A stretch of DNA of 64,000 bases from RGIG2000 sp045612665 (GCA_045612665.1 JAZKZO010000004.1:1-64000); one strand, 5' to 3'. Numbered from the stretch's first letter, positions 31,177-41,068 are shown. Notes: generated by a model from the sequence alone, not told the origin. Translations and numbers: made by a program.

Positions 31177-33561
31177 ATGAGTGCGATTTACGATCATAAA
31201 TCGGGCGCAGTCCTTGTCAGCGCATATGAGCTTTGCTCTTACGTGCTTCGAGGCGGAGATATAGATAGCCGAAATTTTAAGCACGGTAATAAAATCGGTG
31301 GAACAATCGCTTCTCATCAAATGAAGCCTGCAAAGCCGAACGTCGTTGACGCCTATACGGTGTCAATGCTATGCGATGGCGTTACCTTGACAGTATATAC
31401 CTATCCCGAGGGAATAAGACGGGAGGAAAACGGTACATATACAGTTGAAAAAATACATACCGTTCCCTATAATCTTGACGATATCTCTAATGGCGAGCTT
31501 GAAATTGCAATTGCCGCCATTACGTGCTCTGCATATATAGTTTCGAAAAATCTCGGCGGTAATCGCGTTAACGCACGTCTTGTGTTTATGAAGAGCGGAA
31601 GCGATGAAATGCGTACCTTTGCACAGGTCCTTGACACTCACGAGTGTGAGGCACAGTTCAATTCCTATACCGATATGTTCGCTCCGTTTGTGAAAATCAT
31701 CGCATCAAGGGCGGTGGATACCACAAAACAGCTCTCCGAGCTTAAATTCCCATTCAAGGGCGGAGTTCGTGAGGCTCAAAAGGAGTTTATCTTGGAAGCC
31801 TTTCGCACCATTAAGGCAAGACGTCGCCTTATGGTTCAAGCCCCTACTGGAACAGGAAAGACAATGGCATCTCTTTATCCCGCACTCAAATCAATAGGTG
31901 AGGGCTATGCCGACAAGATTTTCTATTTTACAGGAAAGGCTACAACTGCATATTCGGCACTCAATGCCGTTGAAATAATGCGTAGCTCACTCCCCGATTT
32001 TCGTTCAATTATAATCACGTCAAAGGACAAATGCTGTACATCGTTTAAGCCAACGGAGCATAGAAAGTGCGATCCAAAGCATTGTCCTCGCGCTATGGCA
32101 TACTACGATAAAATCAACGTAGCATTAATAGATTTGCTCGAAAATTATCGCACCTATACAAAAGAGGTAATCGACGAGGTTGCCGACCGATACGGTCTTT
32201 GTTCGTACGAGCTGTCTCTTGAGCTTTCCGAATGGTGTGAGCTTATCGTTTGCGACTATAACTATCTGTTCGACCTTCAGGTTTACCTAAGAAGATACTT
32301 TACATCTCCCGATGCAAATTATATTTTCTTAATCGACGAGGCGCACAACCTGCCCGATAGAGCAAGGGAAATGTATTCAGCAACTCTTGAACGCACAACC
32401 TTCAAATCATTACAGGCAAAATTCCAAAATAACAAACACATATCCGCGCCAATTGACGACGTGCTCGGTAAATTTGACACTCTTTACGAGCTTGCAATGC
32501 ATGAAAAAAGAGAGTACGAGGGGCAGTTTTACGGCTTCTATATTACCTCTCAGCTCCCCGACGATATCGCAAACGAGTTTACCGCATTTGTCAAGGGCTG
32601 TGAAAAAATGTTTTCAAAAGACCAAAACGACGACGAGCTTCTTGATGCATATTATGACGTTAAGCATATGCTTAAAATTTGCGAGATATTTGACAAGCGC
32701 TTTACAATGTACGTTGAGGCGCAAGGAAACGACGTTAAGCTGAGGCTTATGTGTCTTGACGTTTCCCGACTTGTCGATATAGCTATGAAGAAGGGCTCTG
32801 CCTCGATTTTGTTCTCCGCAACGCTCACTCCCCCCGAATATTTCTCGGATATTTTGGGATGCGAAAAGTCCGAATCTCTCACACTCCCCTCGCCATTTGA
32901 GAAGGAAAACCTATGTCTTCTCGGCATAAATAACCTTAGCACCCGTTATGAGGACAGGCAAAAGAGCGCCATGTCCGTTGCGAACGTTATAAGAGCAACG
33001 ATTGCAGGAAAGCAAGGAAACTATATCGTCTATTTTCCGTCGTATAGCTATCTTGCCGAGGTTAAAGAGGTCTTTGAAAAGCGTTATCCAAACATAAGCA
33101 TAACTGCCCAAAGCAGGAGCATGTCGGAGAGCGCGAAAAAGGACTTTCTTGATGCCTTTGATGCCAAAAAGGAAGGCACACTTGTCGGATTTTGCGTGCT
33201 TGGCGGTAGCTTCTCCGAGGGTATCGACCTTCGCGGTGAGCGACTTATCGGTGCTATAATCGTCGGTGTAGGCTTGCCTACTATCAGCACGGAGCTTAAC
33301 ATAATCAAGGAATACTTTGACAACACTCGCGAAAACGGATATGCCTATGCCTACACCTATCCCGGAATGATAAAGGTATTACAGGCTGCCGGCCGTGTTA
33401 TTCGAAGCGAGGAGGAGCGAGGAGTAGTCGTTTTAATCGACGATAGATTTGCAACTCCCGAATATTATGAGCTTATGCCCGATCATTGGCGACACCTTCA
33501 ATTTTTAACGAATGCAAACGATCTTTTAAGGGAAGTTACCGATTTTTGGAAAAAATCGTAA
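31177..33561 (+). CDS. XPD/DinG-type Fe-S helicase with degenerate N-terminal PD-(D/E)XK domain
   Basis: A 794-residue superfamily 2 DNA helicase. Walker A is APTGTGKT (222-229). The Fe-S cysteines are Cys286/287, Cys298, Cys303 and Cys342, the usual XPD insertion. Walker B is IDEAH (386-390), and the C-terminal HELICc2 domain has VGFCVLGGSFSEGIDL and QAAGRVIRSEEERG. Residues 1-190 align in order with the Cas4/RecB-like nuclease domain that relatives carry (V-x-x-L-C-x-Y-V-L-R-G-G-D-I-D, then E-E-N-G-T-Y-T-V). However, the expected D-G, E-I-K and Q-x3-Y residues read P-E-G, E-K-I-H and A-I-T-C-S-A-Y. The nuclease is probably inactive. It is monocistronic, presumably in DNA repair. Confidence 0.9.
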   Translation: MSAIYDHKSGAVLVSAYELCSYVLRGGDIDSRNFKHGNKIGGTIASHQMKPAKPNVVDAYTVSMLCDGVTLTVYTYPEGIRREENGTYTVEKIHTVPYNLDDISNGELEIAIAAITCSAYIVSKNLGGNRVNARLVFMKSGSDEMRTFAQVLDTHECEAQFNSYTDMFAPFVKIIASRAVDTTKQLSELKFPFKGGVREAQKEFILEAFRTIKARRRLMVQAPTGTGKTMASLYPALKSIGEGYADKIFYFTGKATTAYSALNAVEIMRSSLPDFRSIIITSKDKCCTSFKPTEHRKCDPKHCPRAMAYYDKINVALIDLLENYRTYTKEVIDEVADRYGLCSYELSLELSEWCELIVCDYNYLFDLQVYLRRYFTSPDANYIFLIDEAHNLPDRAREMYSATLERTTFKSLQAKFQNNKHISAPIDDVLGKFDTLYELAMHEKREYEGQFYGFYITSQLPDDIANEFTAFVKGCEKMFSKDQNDDELLDAYYDVKHMLKICEIFDKRFTMYVEAQGNDVKLRLMCLDVSRLVDIAMKKGSASILFSATLTPPEYFSDILGCEKSESLTLPSPFEKENLCLLGINNLSTRYEDRQKSAMSVANVIRATIAGKQGNYIVYFPSYSYLAEVKEVFEKRYPNISITAQSRSMSESAKKDFLDAFDAKKEGTLVGFCVLGGSFSEGIDLRGERLIGAIIVGVGLPTISTELNIIKEYFDNTRENGYAYAYTYPGMIKVLQAAGRVIRSEEERGVVVLIDDRFATPEYYELMPDHWRHLQFLTNANDLLREVTDFWKKS

Positions 33562-33568
33562 AAAACTA

Positions 33569-33597
33569 TTGTAAAATCGGCTTATTAGTGATACAAT
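33569..33597 (+). promoter_or_regulatory. Promoter of asnS-aspartate aminotransferase operon
   Basis: TTGTAA (33569-33574), 17 bp, TACAAT (33592-33597) preceded by TGA. No T-box or other leader is present between promoter and asnS. Confidence 0.68.
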
Positions 33598-33638
33598 AGA
33601 GTGAATTTAAATTTTTTACATTATAAAGAGGTATAGAA

Positions 33639-35033
33639 ATGCAAAGAACATTAGTTAAGGAAATCTTCCAAAATCCTTCTGATTTTGCTAACAAGGAAGT
33701 AACCGTTTGCGGTTGGACAAGAACAATCCGTTCATCTAACGCATTTGGATTTATCGAGCTTAATGACGGTAGCTACCACACAAATATTCAGGTTGTTTTT
33801 GAAGAGGCATTTCTTGGTAATTATAAGGAAATCGCAAAGCAAAACGTTGGTACCGCCTTCGTTGTAAAGGGAACACTCGTTCTCACTCCCGAGGCAAAGC
33901 AACCATTTGAAATTAAGGCTAAGGAGATTGAGATTGAGGGCGCGTCAACACCTGACTACCCACTCCAAAAGAAAAGACACTCTCTTGAGTTTTTGCGTAC
34001 AATCGCACACCTTCGTCCAAGAACAAACCTTTTCAGCGCAGTATTTAGAGTGCGCTCGGTTGCCGCTTTCGCAATCCATAAGTTCTTTAACGAAAGAAAC
34101 TTCGTTTACGTTCATACACCGATAATCACAGGCTCTGACTGTGAGGGCGCAGGTGAAATGTTCCGCCTTACAACTCTCGATATGGAAAATCTTCCAAAAA
34201 CCGAGGAAGGAAAGGTTGATTATTCCAAGGACTTCTTTGGCAAGAGCGTAAACCTTACCGTATCAGGACAGCTTAGCGCTGAAACCTATGCTATGGCGTT
34301 CGCAAACGTTTACACCTTCGGTCCTACCTTTAGAGCTGAGCGTTCAAATACGGCCCGTCATGCAGCTGAATTCTGGATGATGGAGCCTGAAATCGCATTT
34401 GCAGACCTTAACGACGATATGCGCCTTGCTGAGGATATGATTAAGTACGTTGTTAAGCACGTAATGGATAATTGCCCTGCTGAAATCGAATTCTTTAATA
34501 AATTCGTTGACAACACTCTCGTTGACCGTCTTACAAACCTTCTTGAAAACGATTTCGGACACGTAACCTATACCGAGGCTATCGAAATCCTTAAGAACAG
34601 TGGCGAAAAGTTCGAATATCCTGTTGAATGGGGTATCGATATGCAAACCGAGCACGAAAGATACATTACCGAAAAGGTATTCGGTAAGCCTGTATTCGTA
34701 ACCGACTATCCTGCTGACATTAAGGCGTTCTATATGCGTCTAAACGACGACGGAAAGACCGTTGCCGCAATGGATATGCTCGTTCCGGGCGTTGGAGAGC
34801 TTATCGGTGGCTCACAGCGTGAGGAAAGACTCGATATGCTTCTTAAGGCAATGGAGAAGTTCAATCTTAACGAAGAGGATTACTGGTGGTATCTTGAGCT
34901 TCGTAAGTACGGTGGAACAAAGCACGCAGGCTTTGGTCTTGGCTTCGAAAGACTTATTATGTATATCACAGGCGTTTCTAACATTAGAGACGTTGAATCC
35001 TATCCAAGAACAACAGGTAGCGCTGAGTTCTAA
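33639..35033 (+). CDS. asnS: Asparaginyl-tRNA synthetase
   Basis: A 464-residue class IIb aminoacyl-tRNA synthetase. Residues about 17-105 form the N-terminal OB-fold anticodon-binding domain (VTVCGWTRTIRSSN at the start). Motif 1 is in FNERNFVYVHTPIIT, motif 2 is FGPTFRAERSNTARHAAEFWMMEPE (about 228-252), and motif 3 is GLGFERLIMYITG near the end. The AsnRS-specific features (SGQLSAE and the absence of AspRS GAD insertion) support asparagine. It is cotranscribed with an aspartate aminotransferase gene 14 bp downstream, a sensible metabolic pairing. Confidence 0.97.
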   Translation: MQRTLVKEIFQNPSDFANKEVTVCGWTRTIRSSNAFGFIELNDGSYHTNIQVVFEEAFLGNYKEIAKQNVGTAFVVKGTLVLTPEAKQPFEIKAKEIEIEGASTPDYPLQKKRHSLEFLRTIAHLRPRTNLFSAVFRVRSVAAFAIHKFFNERNFVYVHTPIITGSDCEGAGEMFRLTTLDMENLPKTEEGKVDYSKDFFGKSVNLTVSGQLSAETYAMAFANVYTFGPTFRAERSNTARHAAEFWMMEPEIAFADLNDDMRLAEDMIKYVVKHVMDNCPAEIEFFNKFVDNTLVDRLTNLLENDFGHVTYTEAIEILKNSGEKFEYPVEWGIDMQTEHERYITEKVFGKPVFVTDYPADIKAFYMRLNDDGKTVAAMDMLVPGVGELIGGSQREERLDMLLKAMEKFNLNEEDYWWYLELRKYGGTKHAGFGLGFERLIMYITGVSNIRDVESYPRTTGSAEF

Positions 35034-35047
35034 TTTGAGGAGAAAAT

Positions 35048-36331
35048 ATGAAGAAATATTCAGAAATGACAGCACAAGAACTCGAGCAGCTTAAAAAGGA
35101 GCTCAGTGCAAAATATAAGGAATATCAGGCTAAGGACCTTAAGCTCAATATGGCAAGAGGAAAGCCCTGCGTTGAACAGCTCAACATTTCAATGGGAATG
35201 ATGGACGTTTTGAGCAGTGATGACGACCTCACCTGCGACGACGGAACCGATTGCCGTAACTACGGTGTCCTTGACGGCGTTCACGAGGCGAAGGTGTTGC
35301 TTGCCGATATGATGGAGGTAGGTATCGATAACGTTATCGTATACGGCAACTCAAGCCTTAACGTAATGTACGATACAATAGCGCGCTCAATGACACACGG
35401 TGTTATGGGCTCAACTCCTTGGTGCAAGCTTGATAAGGTTAAATTCCTTTGCCCTGTTCCAGGCTATGACAGACACTTCAAAATTACCGAGTATTTCGGT
35501 ATCGAAATGATAAACGTTCCTATGACAAAGGACGGTCCTGATATGGATATGGTTGAAAAGCTCGTATCCGAGGACGAAAGCATCAAGGGAATTTGGTGCG
35601 TTCCAAAGTATTCAAACCCACAGGGATATTCTTATTCCGATGAGGTTGTTCGCCGTATGGCTCGCCTTGAACCAAAGGCTAACGATTTCAGAATTTATTG
35701 GGATAACGCATACACAGTTCATCATCTTTACGATGATGATCAGGATGAGCTTATCGAGATTCTCGACGAGTGTAAGAAGGCAGGCAATCCCGATATGGTT
35801 TATAAGTTTGCCTCAACCTCTAAAATTAGCTTCCCGGGCTCAGGCGTATCCGTTCTTGCCTCATCACTTAATAACCTTCAGGATATTAAAAAACAGCTTA
35901 CCGTTCAAACAATCGGTCATGACAAGGTAAATCAGCTTCGCCACGTTAGATATTTCAAGAATATCGACGGCATTAAGGCTCATATGAAGCTTCACGCTGA
36001 CATTCTTCGTCCAAAGTTCGAGGCAGTGCTCGAAATTCTCGAAAGAGAGCTTGGTGGACTTGGTATCGGTACTTGGACAAAGCCAAAGGGCGGATATTTT
36101 ATCTCCTTTGACTCTCTTGACGGCTGTGCGAAGGATATCGTTGCAAGATGCAAGAAGGCAGGCGTTGAAATGACAGGTGCAGGCGCTACCTATCCATACG
36201 GAAAGGACCCACACGATAGCAATATCCGTATCGCACCATCATATCCACCAAAGGACGACCTCATCATCGCTGCCGAGCTTTTCGCCCTTTGCGTAAAGCT
36301 TTCAAGCATTGATAAGCTTCTTTCAAAATAA
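35048..36331 (+). CDS. PLP-dependent aspartate aminotransferase, subgroup Ic
   Basis: A 427-residue aminotransferase of the PF12897 group, which differs from classical AspC. Recognisable elements are KLNMARGKPC (about 32-41), NYGVLDGVHEAKVLLADM (about 73-90), YGNSSLNVMYD, CPVPGYDRHF (about 137-146), the CVPKYSNPQGYSYSDE loop and the PLP lysine in FASTSKISFPGSG. It probably interconverts aspartate and oxaloacetate. GAGGAG lies before the ATG, second gene of the asnS operon, followed by a terminator. Confidence 0.92.
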   Translation: MKKYSEMTAQELEQLKKELSAKYKEYQAKDLKLNMARGKPCVEQLNISMGMMDVLSSDDDLTCDDGTDCRNYGVLDGVHEAKVLLADMMEVGIDNVIVYGNSSLNVMYDTIARSMTHGVMGSTPWCKLDKVKFLCPVPGYDRHFKITEYFGIEMINVPMTKDGPDMDMVEKLVSEDESIKGIWCVPKYSNPQGYSYSDEVVRRMARLEPKANDFRIYWDNAYTVHHLYDDDQDELIEILDECKKAGNPDMVYKFASTSKISFPGSGVSVLASSLNNLQDIKKQLTVQTIGHDKVNQLRHVRYFKNIDGIKAHMKLHADILRPKFEAVLEILERELGGLGIGTWTKPKGGYFISFDSLDGCAKDIVARCKKAGVEMTGAGATYPYGKDPHDSNIRIAPSYPPKDDLIIAAELFALCVKLSSIDKLLSK

Positions 36332-36340
36332 AAAGAAATC

Positions 36341-36369
36341 AAAACACACCTTCAAGGTGTGTTTTTCTT
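36341..36369 (+). terminator. Terminator of the asnS operon
   Basis: AAAACACACCTT / AAGGTGTGTTTT, very short loop, T-rich tail. Confidence 0.87.
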
Positions 36370-36415
36370 TTTGTGAATTTTTTGTGAAGATTTGGAAAAA
36401 GGTTTGTGAAAATTG

Positions 36416-36444
36416 TTTACAAACTCAAAATTCGATGATAAAAT
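36416..36444 (+). promoter_or_regulatory. Promoter of the LRR lipoprotein gene
   Basis: TTTACA (36416-36421), 17 bp, TAAAAT (36439-36444) preceded by TGA. Confidence 0.6.
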
Positions 36445-36526
36445 GAAAATAGAAGGTGAAAATGCACAAGTTGTAATTGATAAATGCAATTCATTTTATT
36501 CAAAATGTCAAGAAAGGGGCGATTTT

Positions 36527-38611
36527 ATGAAGAAAATATTAATACTTGCTTTGTCTTTGATTTTGTTACTTGGAATTCTTCCATCATGCGATTCCACCCC
36601 ACCCGAGCAATCGTCATCTAGCGAAGAATCGTCCGAGTCATCAAGTAGCGCGTTGCCTGATGTCCCGTCAAATACACCACCAAAGCATGAAAATGACCTC
36701 GGTTATCCTATGGTTGTAATTGATGGTGTTGCAAAAAGAAATATTAAAAATATAAATGTATCAGATGATGACGCGTCATTGCCTCTTGTTGCTACCTTGC
36801 AGGAGTCAGGTGCTAAGATTGAGTGGTTTAATGAAAGAGTTGCCCATATTACGATTAATGACCAAAAGAAATGGATTCTTGATATAAAGGAGCCGTATTT
36901 ATCACCGTATGGTGCTACAAACACCTCTAAGGAAAATGTGATTGTAGTATCGGATGAAGAATATGCTTTAATAGAAAAGGATATAATTCTTCCACTATCG
37001 GTTGTTAGCAATGTTTTTGACAAGCTATTTTATAAAGAAAATCCTATAATATCCTTTGATAGTGAAAGCTACATTATAGATATTAACATAAATAATTATG
37101 ACGGAGAATACCGTAACGAAATAGAGGTTTCTCCTTTATATAATCTTTCCGAGGATGGAACCTATTACTATATTGACGGAATATTCGGATATAGTTCTGA
37201 TAGCGATTATTTCAATGTAAAGATAGATTCAACTGTCGATGGCATTCCAGTTAAGGAAATTCGCTCCTTGTCAATTCGTAGATACTATAGCTATGATGTT
37301 ATTGAGCCGGAGTTGAATTACGATAGCTATGAGAGAGCAATAAAGTATTATTATGATAAAAACGTTAAAATAGCGCTTTTGAAAATTCCTAATACAATAG
37401 AGACAATTAGTGAAGGTGCATTTGATATTTCCTATATTGGAGAGATTCAGATTGATTCAAACAATAAAAGCTTTAAATATGTTGACGGTATTTTGTACTC
37501 GTATGACGGTAAAAAATTAATAAGACAAATCAACATTGATTCGTTAAATGAAATCACGGTTTTGGACGGTACTGAGACAATAGCTAAGGAAGCGTTCAAA
37601 AACAACGAAAAGCTTACGACTATTAAATTGCCAAGCACGCTTATAGCAATAGAAGAAAATGCGTTTTTAAATTGTCATAGACTAGTTGAAATATACAATC
37701 TATCCTCGCTTGATATTCAAGCAGGAAACGATGAAAACGGTATGGTTGCTAAATATGCATTGGGAATTTATACCTCGAATGATACGCCAAGCGCAATAAA
37801 GCTTATAAACGAGGATTTTGTGTTCTTTGAAAACGAAAAAATAATGGTGTTAGTTAACTATATAGGTGAAGATAGAGTGGTTAATTTGCCAATAGTTGAT
37901 AGAGAATATAAAATCGGAGCCAATGCGTTTCGTGATAATAAGCAAATTTTCCAAATATACATTCCAAGCTGTGTAACACATGTAAGTAATGGTGCATTTT
38001 CGGGAGCAACAAATTTATATAGAGTAAATTTGAACAGTATTGATTATTTTCTTAAAATAACTTTTGTGTCTAGCCCGTTAGAGTATGGAGCATCTATCTA
38101 TGTAGGCGGCAAATGCTTGAAAAGCGTTACAATTACAAGGGATATTCTTCGAGGTGCATTTAAAAATTGCACATCAATAGAAGAGGTTATTTTGGCCGAG
38201 GGAGTTTCACGCATTGAGGATGAGGCGTTTAGAAATTGTGCTAATTTGGAAAGAGTTATAATGGCAAATACAGTTGTAGAGATAGGCTCGTATGCATTTG
38301 CTGAATGTAAGTCGTTAAAGGAGCTTGAACTGAGCCCTAGCCTTCGAGAAATTCCCGAATATTGCTTTACCGAGTGCGACTTTTTAAGAAAGGTTGTAAT
38401 TCCAAAGAGCGTTCTTAAAATAAAGAAACGTGCATTTTATGGTTGTAATTTGCTCGACACCGTAAAGCTACACGATAACCTTGATTATGTCGGCTCGCAG
38501 GCGTTTGCCAACTGCAACCAATTAAGAGTAATTTATATTCCGTATGGACTTCCAAGAGCAAATGATGCCTTTGACGGCGTGCAGGTTATCCAAAGAGAAC
38601 ATTTTGATTAA
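36527..38611 (+). CDS. Lipoprotein with copper-amine-oxidase-like and BspA leucine-rich repeat domains
   Basis: A 694-residue surface lipoprotein. The ATG at 36527 follows GAAAGGGG. The signal peptide ends in a lipobox L-P-S-C (Cys about 21). A Ser/Pro/Glu-rich linker follows (about 25-60). Then a copper-amine-oxidase N-domain-like segment (MVVIDGVAKRNIK... PLVATLQESGAKIEWF, about 65-170) normally used as a wall or ligand module. From about residue 260 to the end run LRR_5/BspA repeats such as E-A-F-K-N-N-E-K-L-T-T-I-K-L-P and R-N-C-A-N-L-E-R-V. It is presumably membrane-anchored and outward-facing; the ligand is unknown. It is the second BspA-type surface protein in the window. Followed by a convergent terminator. 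Confidence 0.87.
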   Translation: MKKILILALSLILLLGILPSCDSTPPEQSSSSEESSESSSSALPDVPSNTPPKHENDLGYPMVVIDGVAKRNIKNINVSDDDASLPLVATLQESGAKIEWFNERVAHITINDQKKWILDIKEPYLSPYGATNTSKENVIVVSDEEYALIEKDIILPLSVVSNVFDKLFYKENPIISFDSESYIIDININNYDGEYRNEIEVSPLYNLSEDGTYYYIDGIFGYSSDSDYFNVKIDSTVDGIPVKEIRSLSIRRYYSYDVIEPELNYDSYERAIKYYYDKNVKIALLKIPNTIETISEGAFDISYIGEIQIDSNNKSFKYVDGILYSYDGKKLIRQINIDSLNEITVLDGTETIAKEAFKNNEKLTTIKLPSTLIAIEENAFLNCHRLVEIYNLSSLDIQAGNDENGMVAKYALGIYTSNDTPSAIKLINEDFVFFENEKIMVLVNYIGEDRVVNLPIVDREYKIGANAFRDNKQIFQIYIPSCVTHVSNGAFSGATNLYRVNLNSIDYFLKITFVSSPLEYGASIYVGGKCLKSVTITRDILRGAFKNCTSIEEVILAEGVSRIEDEAFRNCANLERVIMANTVVEIGSYAFAECKSLKELELSPSLREIPEYCFTECDFLRKVVIPKSVLKIKKRAFYGCNLLDTVKLHDNLDYVGSQAFANCNQLRVIYIPYGLPRANDAFDGVQVIQREHFD

Positions 38612-38616
38612 AAAGA

Positions 38617-38648
38617 AAATACACTCTCGTTCGAGAGTGTATTTTTTT
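38617..38648. terminator. Terminator shared by convergent genes
   Basis: 14-bp stem AAAATACACTCTCG, TT centre, complementary arm and seven T. The acyltransferase stop codon is at its right edge. Confidence 0.87.
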
Positions 38649-39699
38649 AATATCCAAATCCAAATACGTAGAATATCTTTTTAAGAAATGGCACCTTGTC
38701 GCAAAGAAAATCGACAATCGGGCAAAGTATTGCATAAAAGAGAACTACGTTTATTCCAAGGCTCCACAAAATTATTACAGAGTCGTTAGAGGCAGATACC
38801 GTGGTGTTCCAAACAAGCTCTAAAAGGAATATGTAATGCGAGCACATAATCAATAGCGAGTGCCTTGAAAGTGAAGATGCAATCTTGCTATTTGGAAGTA
38901 GCGCGCACGATAACAAAAGCGAAATAGAAATTGTTAGAGCGAAGAATACGAAGTGATATATATTGTTGTAATCACCGTACAAAAGTGTAATAGGATTTTT
39001 ATGATTAAGCTTGTCTACTAAATAAATTGATATAAGGAAAAGACCTGCGCTTCCGTAAAGAAAATAGTTTTTATACGGATTTTCCTTGAAATTTACAATA
39101 AACTTGATGATGTCCTTGAAGAAATAGCCAAGGCACACAAATCCAAGGAGCATAATAAGATTTCTTGCTCCGAGGAAGTTGCTATACCCAAATGCCGTTA
39201 TATTTACCTTGAAATGCATAAGGCAAATAAATGATACAAGTGATGCACAGCCAAGACCGAGAACGGCAAATTTGTTTCCCTTAACTAGGTAAGCAAAGAG
39301 AGTAAATACTACACATACAATGAAAATGGACGGTGCATACCAAAGCGCATCATTCCATACAGTCATTCCATCAAGGAAGAAAAACGACTTGAAAACCTGA
39401 TTCCAATCGCGAAATCCTTGACGAACCGATATTATTCCCGAGATGAAGTGCCAAACAACGTATGGAACGAAAATTCTTGTACAAAGCCTTAAAAGCCTTT
39501 TGCCGAGCTCCCTTACATTAGAAGGGGCTTGTGAAAGGAATCCACTGATAAATGCGAAAATCGGAACGTGGAAGGCGTAAAAAATAACCTTATAGGTGTT
39601 CCCACGGGGCAAGAAATGCCCAATGCAAATTAAGGCTATGGCAATTGCCTTTGCCCAGTCAATATAAGAGAGTCTATTGTTTGCTTTTTGCAAATCCAT
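38647..39699 (-). CDS. Acyltransferase-3 family membrane O-acyltransferase
   Basis: A 350-residue protein with about ten membrane segments. The N-terminal R-L-S-Y-I-D-W-A-K-A-I-A-I-A-L-I-C-I-G-H pattern (about residues 8-27, conserved His27) and F-Y-A-F-H-V-P-I-F-A-F-I-S-G (about 40-53, conserved His44) are signatures of the OafA/Acyl_transf_3 family, which acetylates cell-surface sugars. The MFS transporter gene lies 32 bp upstream on the same strand, so both may be cotranscribed. The acceptor is unknown. Confidence 0.9.
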   Translation of the reverse strand: MDLQKANNRLSYIDWAKAIAIALICIGHFLPRGNTYKVIFYAFHVPIFAFISGFLSQAPSNVRELGKRLLRLCTRIFVPYVVWHFISGIISVRQGFRDWNQVFKSFFFLDGMTVWNDALWYAPSIFIVCVVFTLFAYLVKGNKFAVLGLGCASLVSFICLMHFKVNITAFGYSNFLGARNLIMLLGFVCLGYFFKDIIKFIVNFKENPYKNYFLYGSAGLFLISIYLVDKLNHKNPITLLYGDYNNIYHFVFFALTISISLLLSCALLPNSKIASSLSRHSLLIMCSHYIFLLELVWNTTVSASNDSVIILWSLGINVVLFYAILCPIVDFLCDKVPFLKKIFYVFGFGY

Positions 39700-39731
39700 T
39701 TGTGGAGAAACTCCTTTCTGAAAATGATATT

Positions 39732-40982
39732 TTATCTATGCTCATCTAAAAATGCGGTGTATTTTTTGAACGCCAGGATTGCGAACAAAACTCCGACAAG
39801 ACAAATGAATGCCCACGAAATAACGGTTGCACACCAACCAAGGTGCTTTGAAATAATTGCAATTCCGTACATTGAGCCGGCAGCACCTACGTATGTACAA
39901 GCGTTGCAAAAGCCACCGATGGTTGAGGCTCTACCCGAGCGCGCAAATCTTCCGGGCACGCAAGAGATTAAAAGGAAGTTGCACGAGTGCATACAAGCAC
40001 ATACAATTCCCGCAAGCAAAAGACAAATGATTCTGCAAGCAACGTAGTCGATATTTATCAAAATCGCAAGTGGAATGCAAAGCACAACGGAGAGGGCGAA
40101 TAGAATTCCCGCACCTCTTACCTCATTGTTAAACACCTTGCCCTTGTGAATAATTCTTACTACAAATAAGCTGATAATAGAGAATATAGGAAGCGCAACG
40201 CTTACAAGAATTGACTCGGAGCTGTCGCGTCCAAACGCCTCGCTATAAAGAGTCGGAAGCCAAGATTCAATACCGTCGCGCATAAAGCCCATTGCAATAA
40301 TGCAAAGGAAAATCAAAAGAACTCCCGAGCGCTTAAAGGTAACACTAAGAGGCGTATTATCGACACTTGTAGGGTTATTTTTACCGTCAATTACATCCTT
40401 TGGCTCGCTATCCTTTAAGATAAGGCACATTGCAAGAAGGAATATAGCGCCAACAACCACACAAAAGATTGTCGAAATAAAGAACACGCTCTTCCAAGAC
40501 ATAAAGGAAATACAAATCGGCGCTAAAATGTATAAAACAATAGTTGATACGTGCGCACCGCAGGTTACAACGAGATTAGCGCTTACGTATTTTTCGTGGC
40601 TTAAATTGTCAGACAAAATACGAACGATAGGTGGCCACAAAAGCGCCTGCGCAAAGCCGTTTACTGCCCACACGGGAATCATAAGATACTGATTTTGACA
40701 AAGTGGAAGCAAAAGATTGCAAACAGCCGAAACCATAAGCCCCGAGAACATAAGATATTTCGGTGGAAGCTTGTCGCCCATATATCCGCTTATGAGCTGA
40801 CCAAGACCGTAGAAAACGAAAAGCGCAACGCCTATGTATCCTGCAACCTCTCTTTGCACAACGCCCTTGTCAAGCATCTCAACCATTACAACGGCAAAGG
40901 TTTTTCTTGAAAAATAGCTTGCAAAATAGGCGATAGTGCACATTAAAACTATTCCGTTTTTGGAATAGCGACTCTTTAACAT
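39732..40982 (-). CDS. MFS transporter, sugar-phosphate/organic-anion type
   Basis: A 416-residue transporter with 12 predicted membrane segments. The first helix ends Y-F-A-S-Y-F-S-R-K-T-F, and loop 2-3 reads G-Y-M-G-D-K-L-P-P, a variant of the MFS G-x3-D-R/K-x-G-R motif. A long central loop separates the halves (about 190-225, KDSEPKDVIDGKN). The look is closest to the organophosphate:phosphate antiporter group (GlpT/UhpT-like), but the substrate is not certain. It has its own extended -10 promoter upstream and stands before the acyltransferase gene. Confidence 0.85.
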   Translation of the reverse strand: MLKSRYSKNGIVLMCTIAYFASYFSRKTFAVVMVEMLDKGVVQREVAGYIGVALFVFYGLGQLISGYMGDKLPPKYLMFSGLMVSAVCNLLLPLCQNQYLMIPVWAVNGFAQALLWPPIVRILSDNLSHEKYVSANLVVTCGAHVSTIVLYILAPICISFMSWKSVFFISTIFCVVVGAIFLLAMCLILKDSEPKDVIDGKNNPTSVDNTPLSVTFKRSGVLLIFLCIIAMGFMRDGIESWLPTLYSEAFGRDSSESILVSVALPIFSIISLFVVRIIHKGKVFNNEVRGAGILFALSVVLCIPLAILINIDYVACRIICLLLAGIVCACMHSCNFLLISCVPGRFARSGRASTIGGFCNACTYVGAAGSMYGIAIISKHLGWCATVISWAFICLVGVLFAILAFKKYTAFLDEHR

Positions 40983-40999
40983 AGTAATATCTCCAAATA

Positions 41000-41035
41000 A
41001 AGTATTTAATAATATAACATATGAATATTAACACA
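41000..41035 (-). promoter_or_regulatory. Promoter of the MFS-acyltransferase operon
   Basis: Minus strand: TTGATT, 17 bp ending TTTGTGT, then TAATAT (extended -10). About 35-40 bp before the ATG at 40982. Limits are approximate. Confidence 0.55.
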
Positions 41036-41068
41036 AAAAATTCTTAAAATCAATAGATTAAAGAAAAA

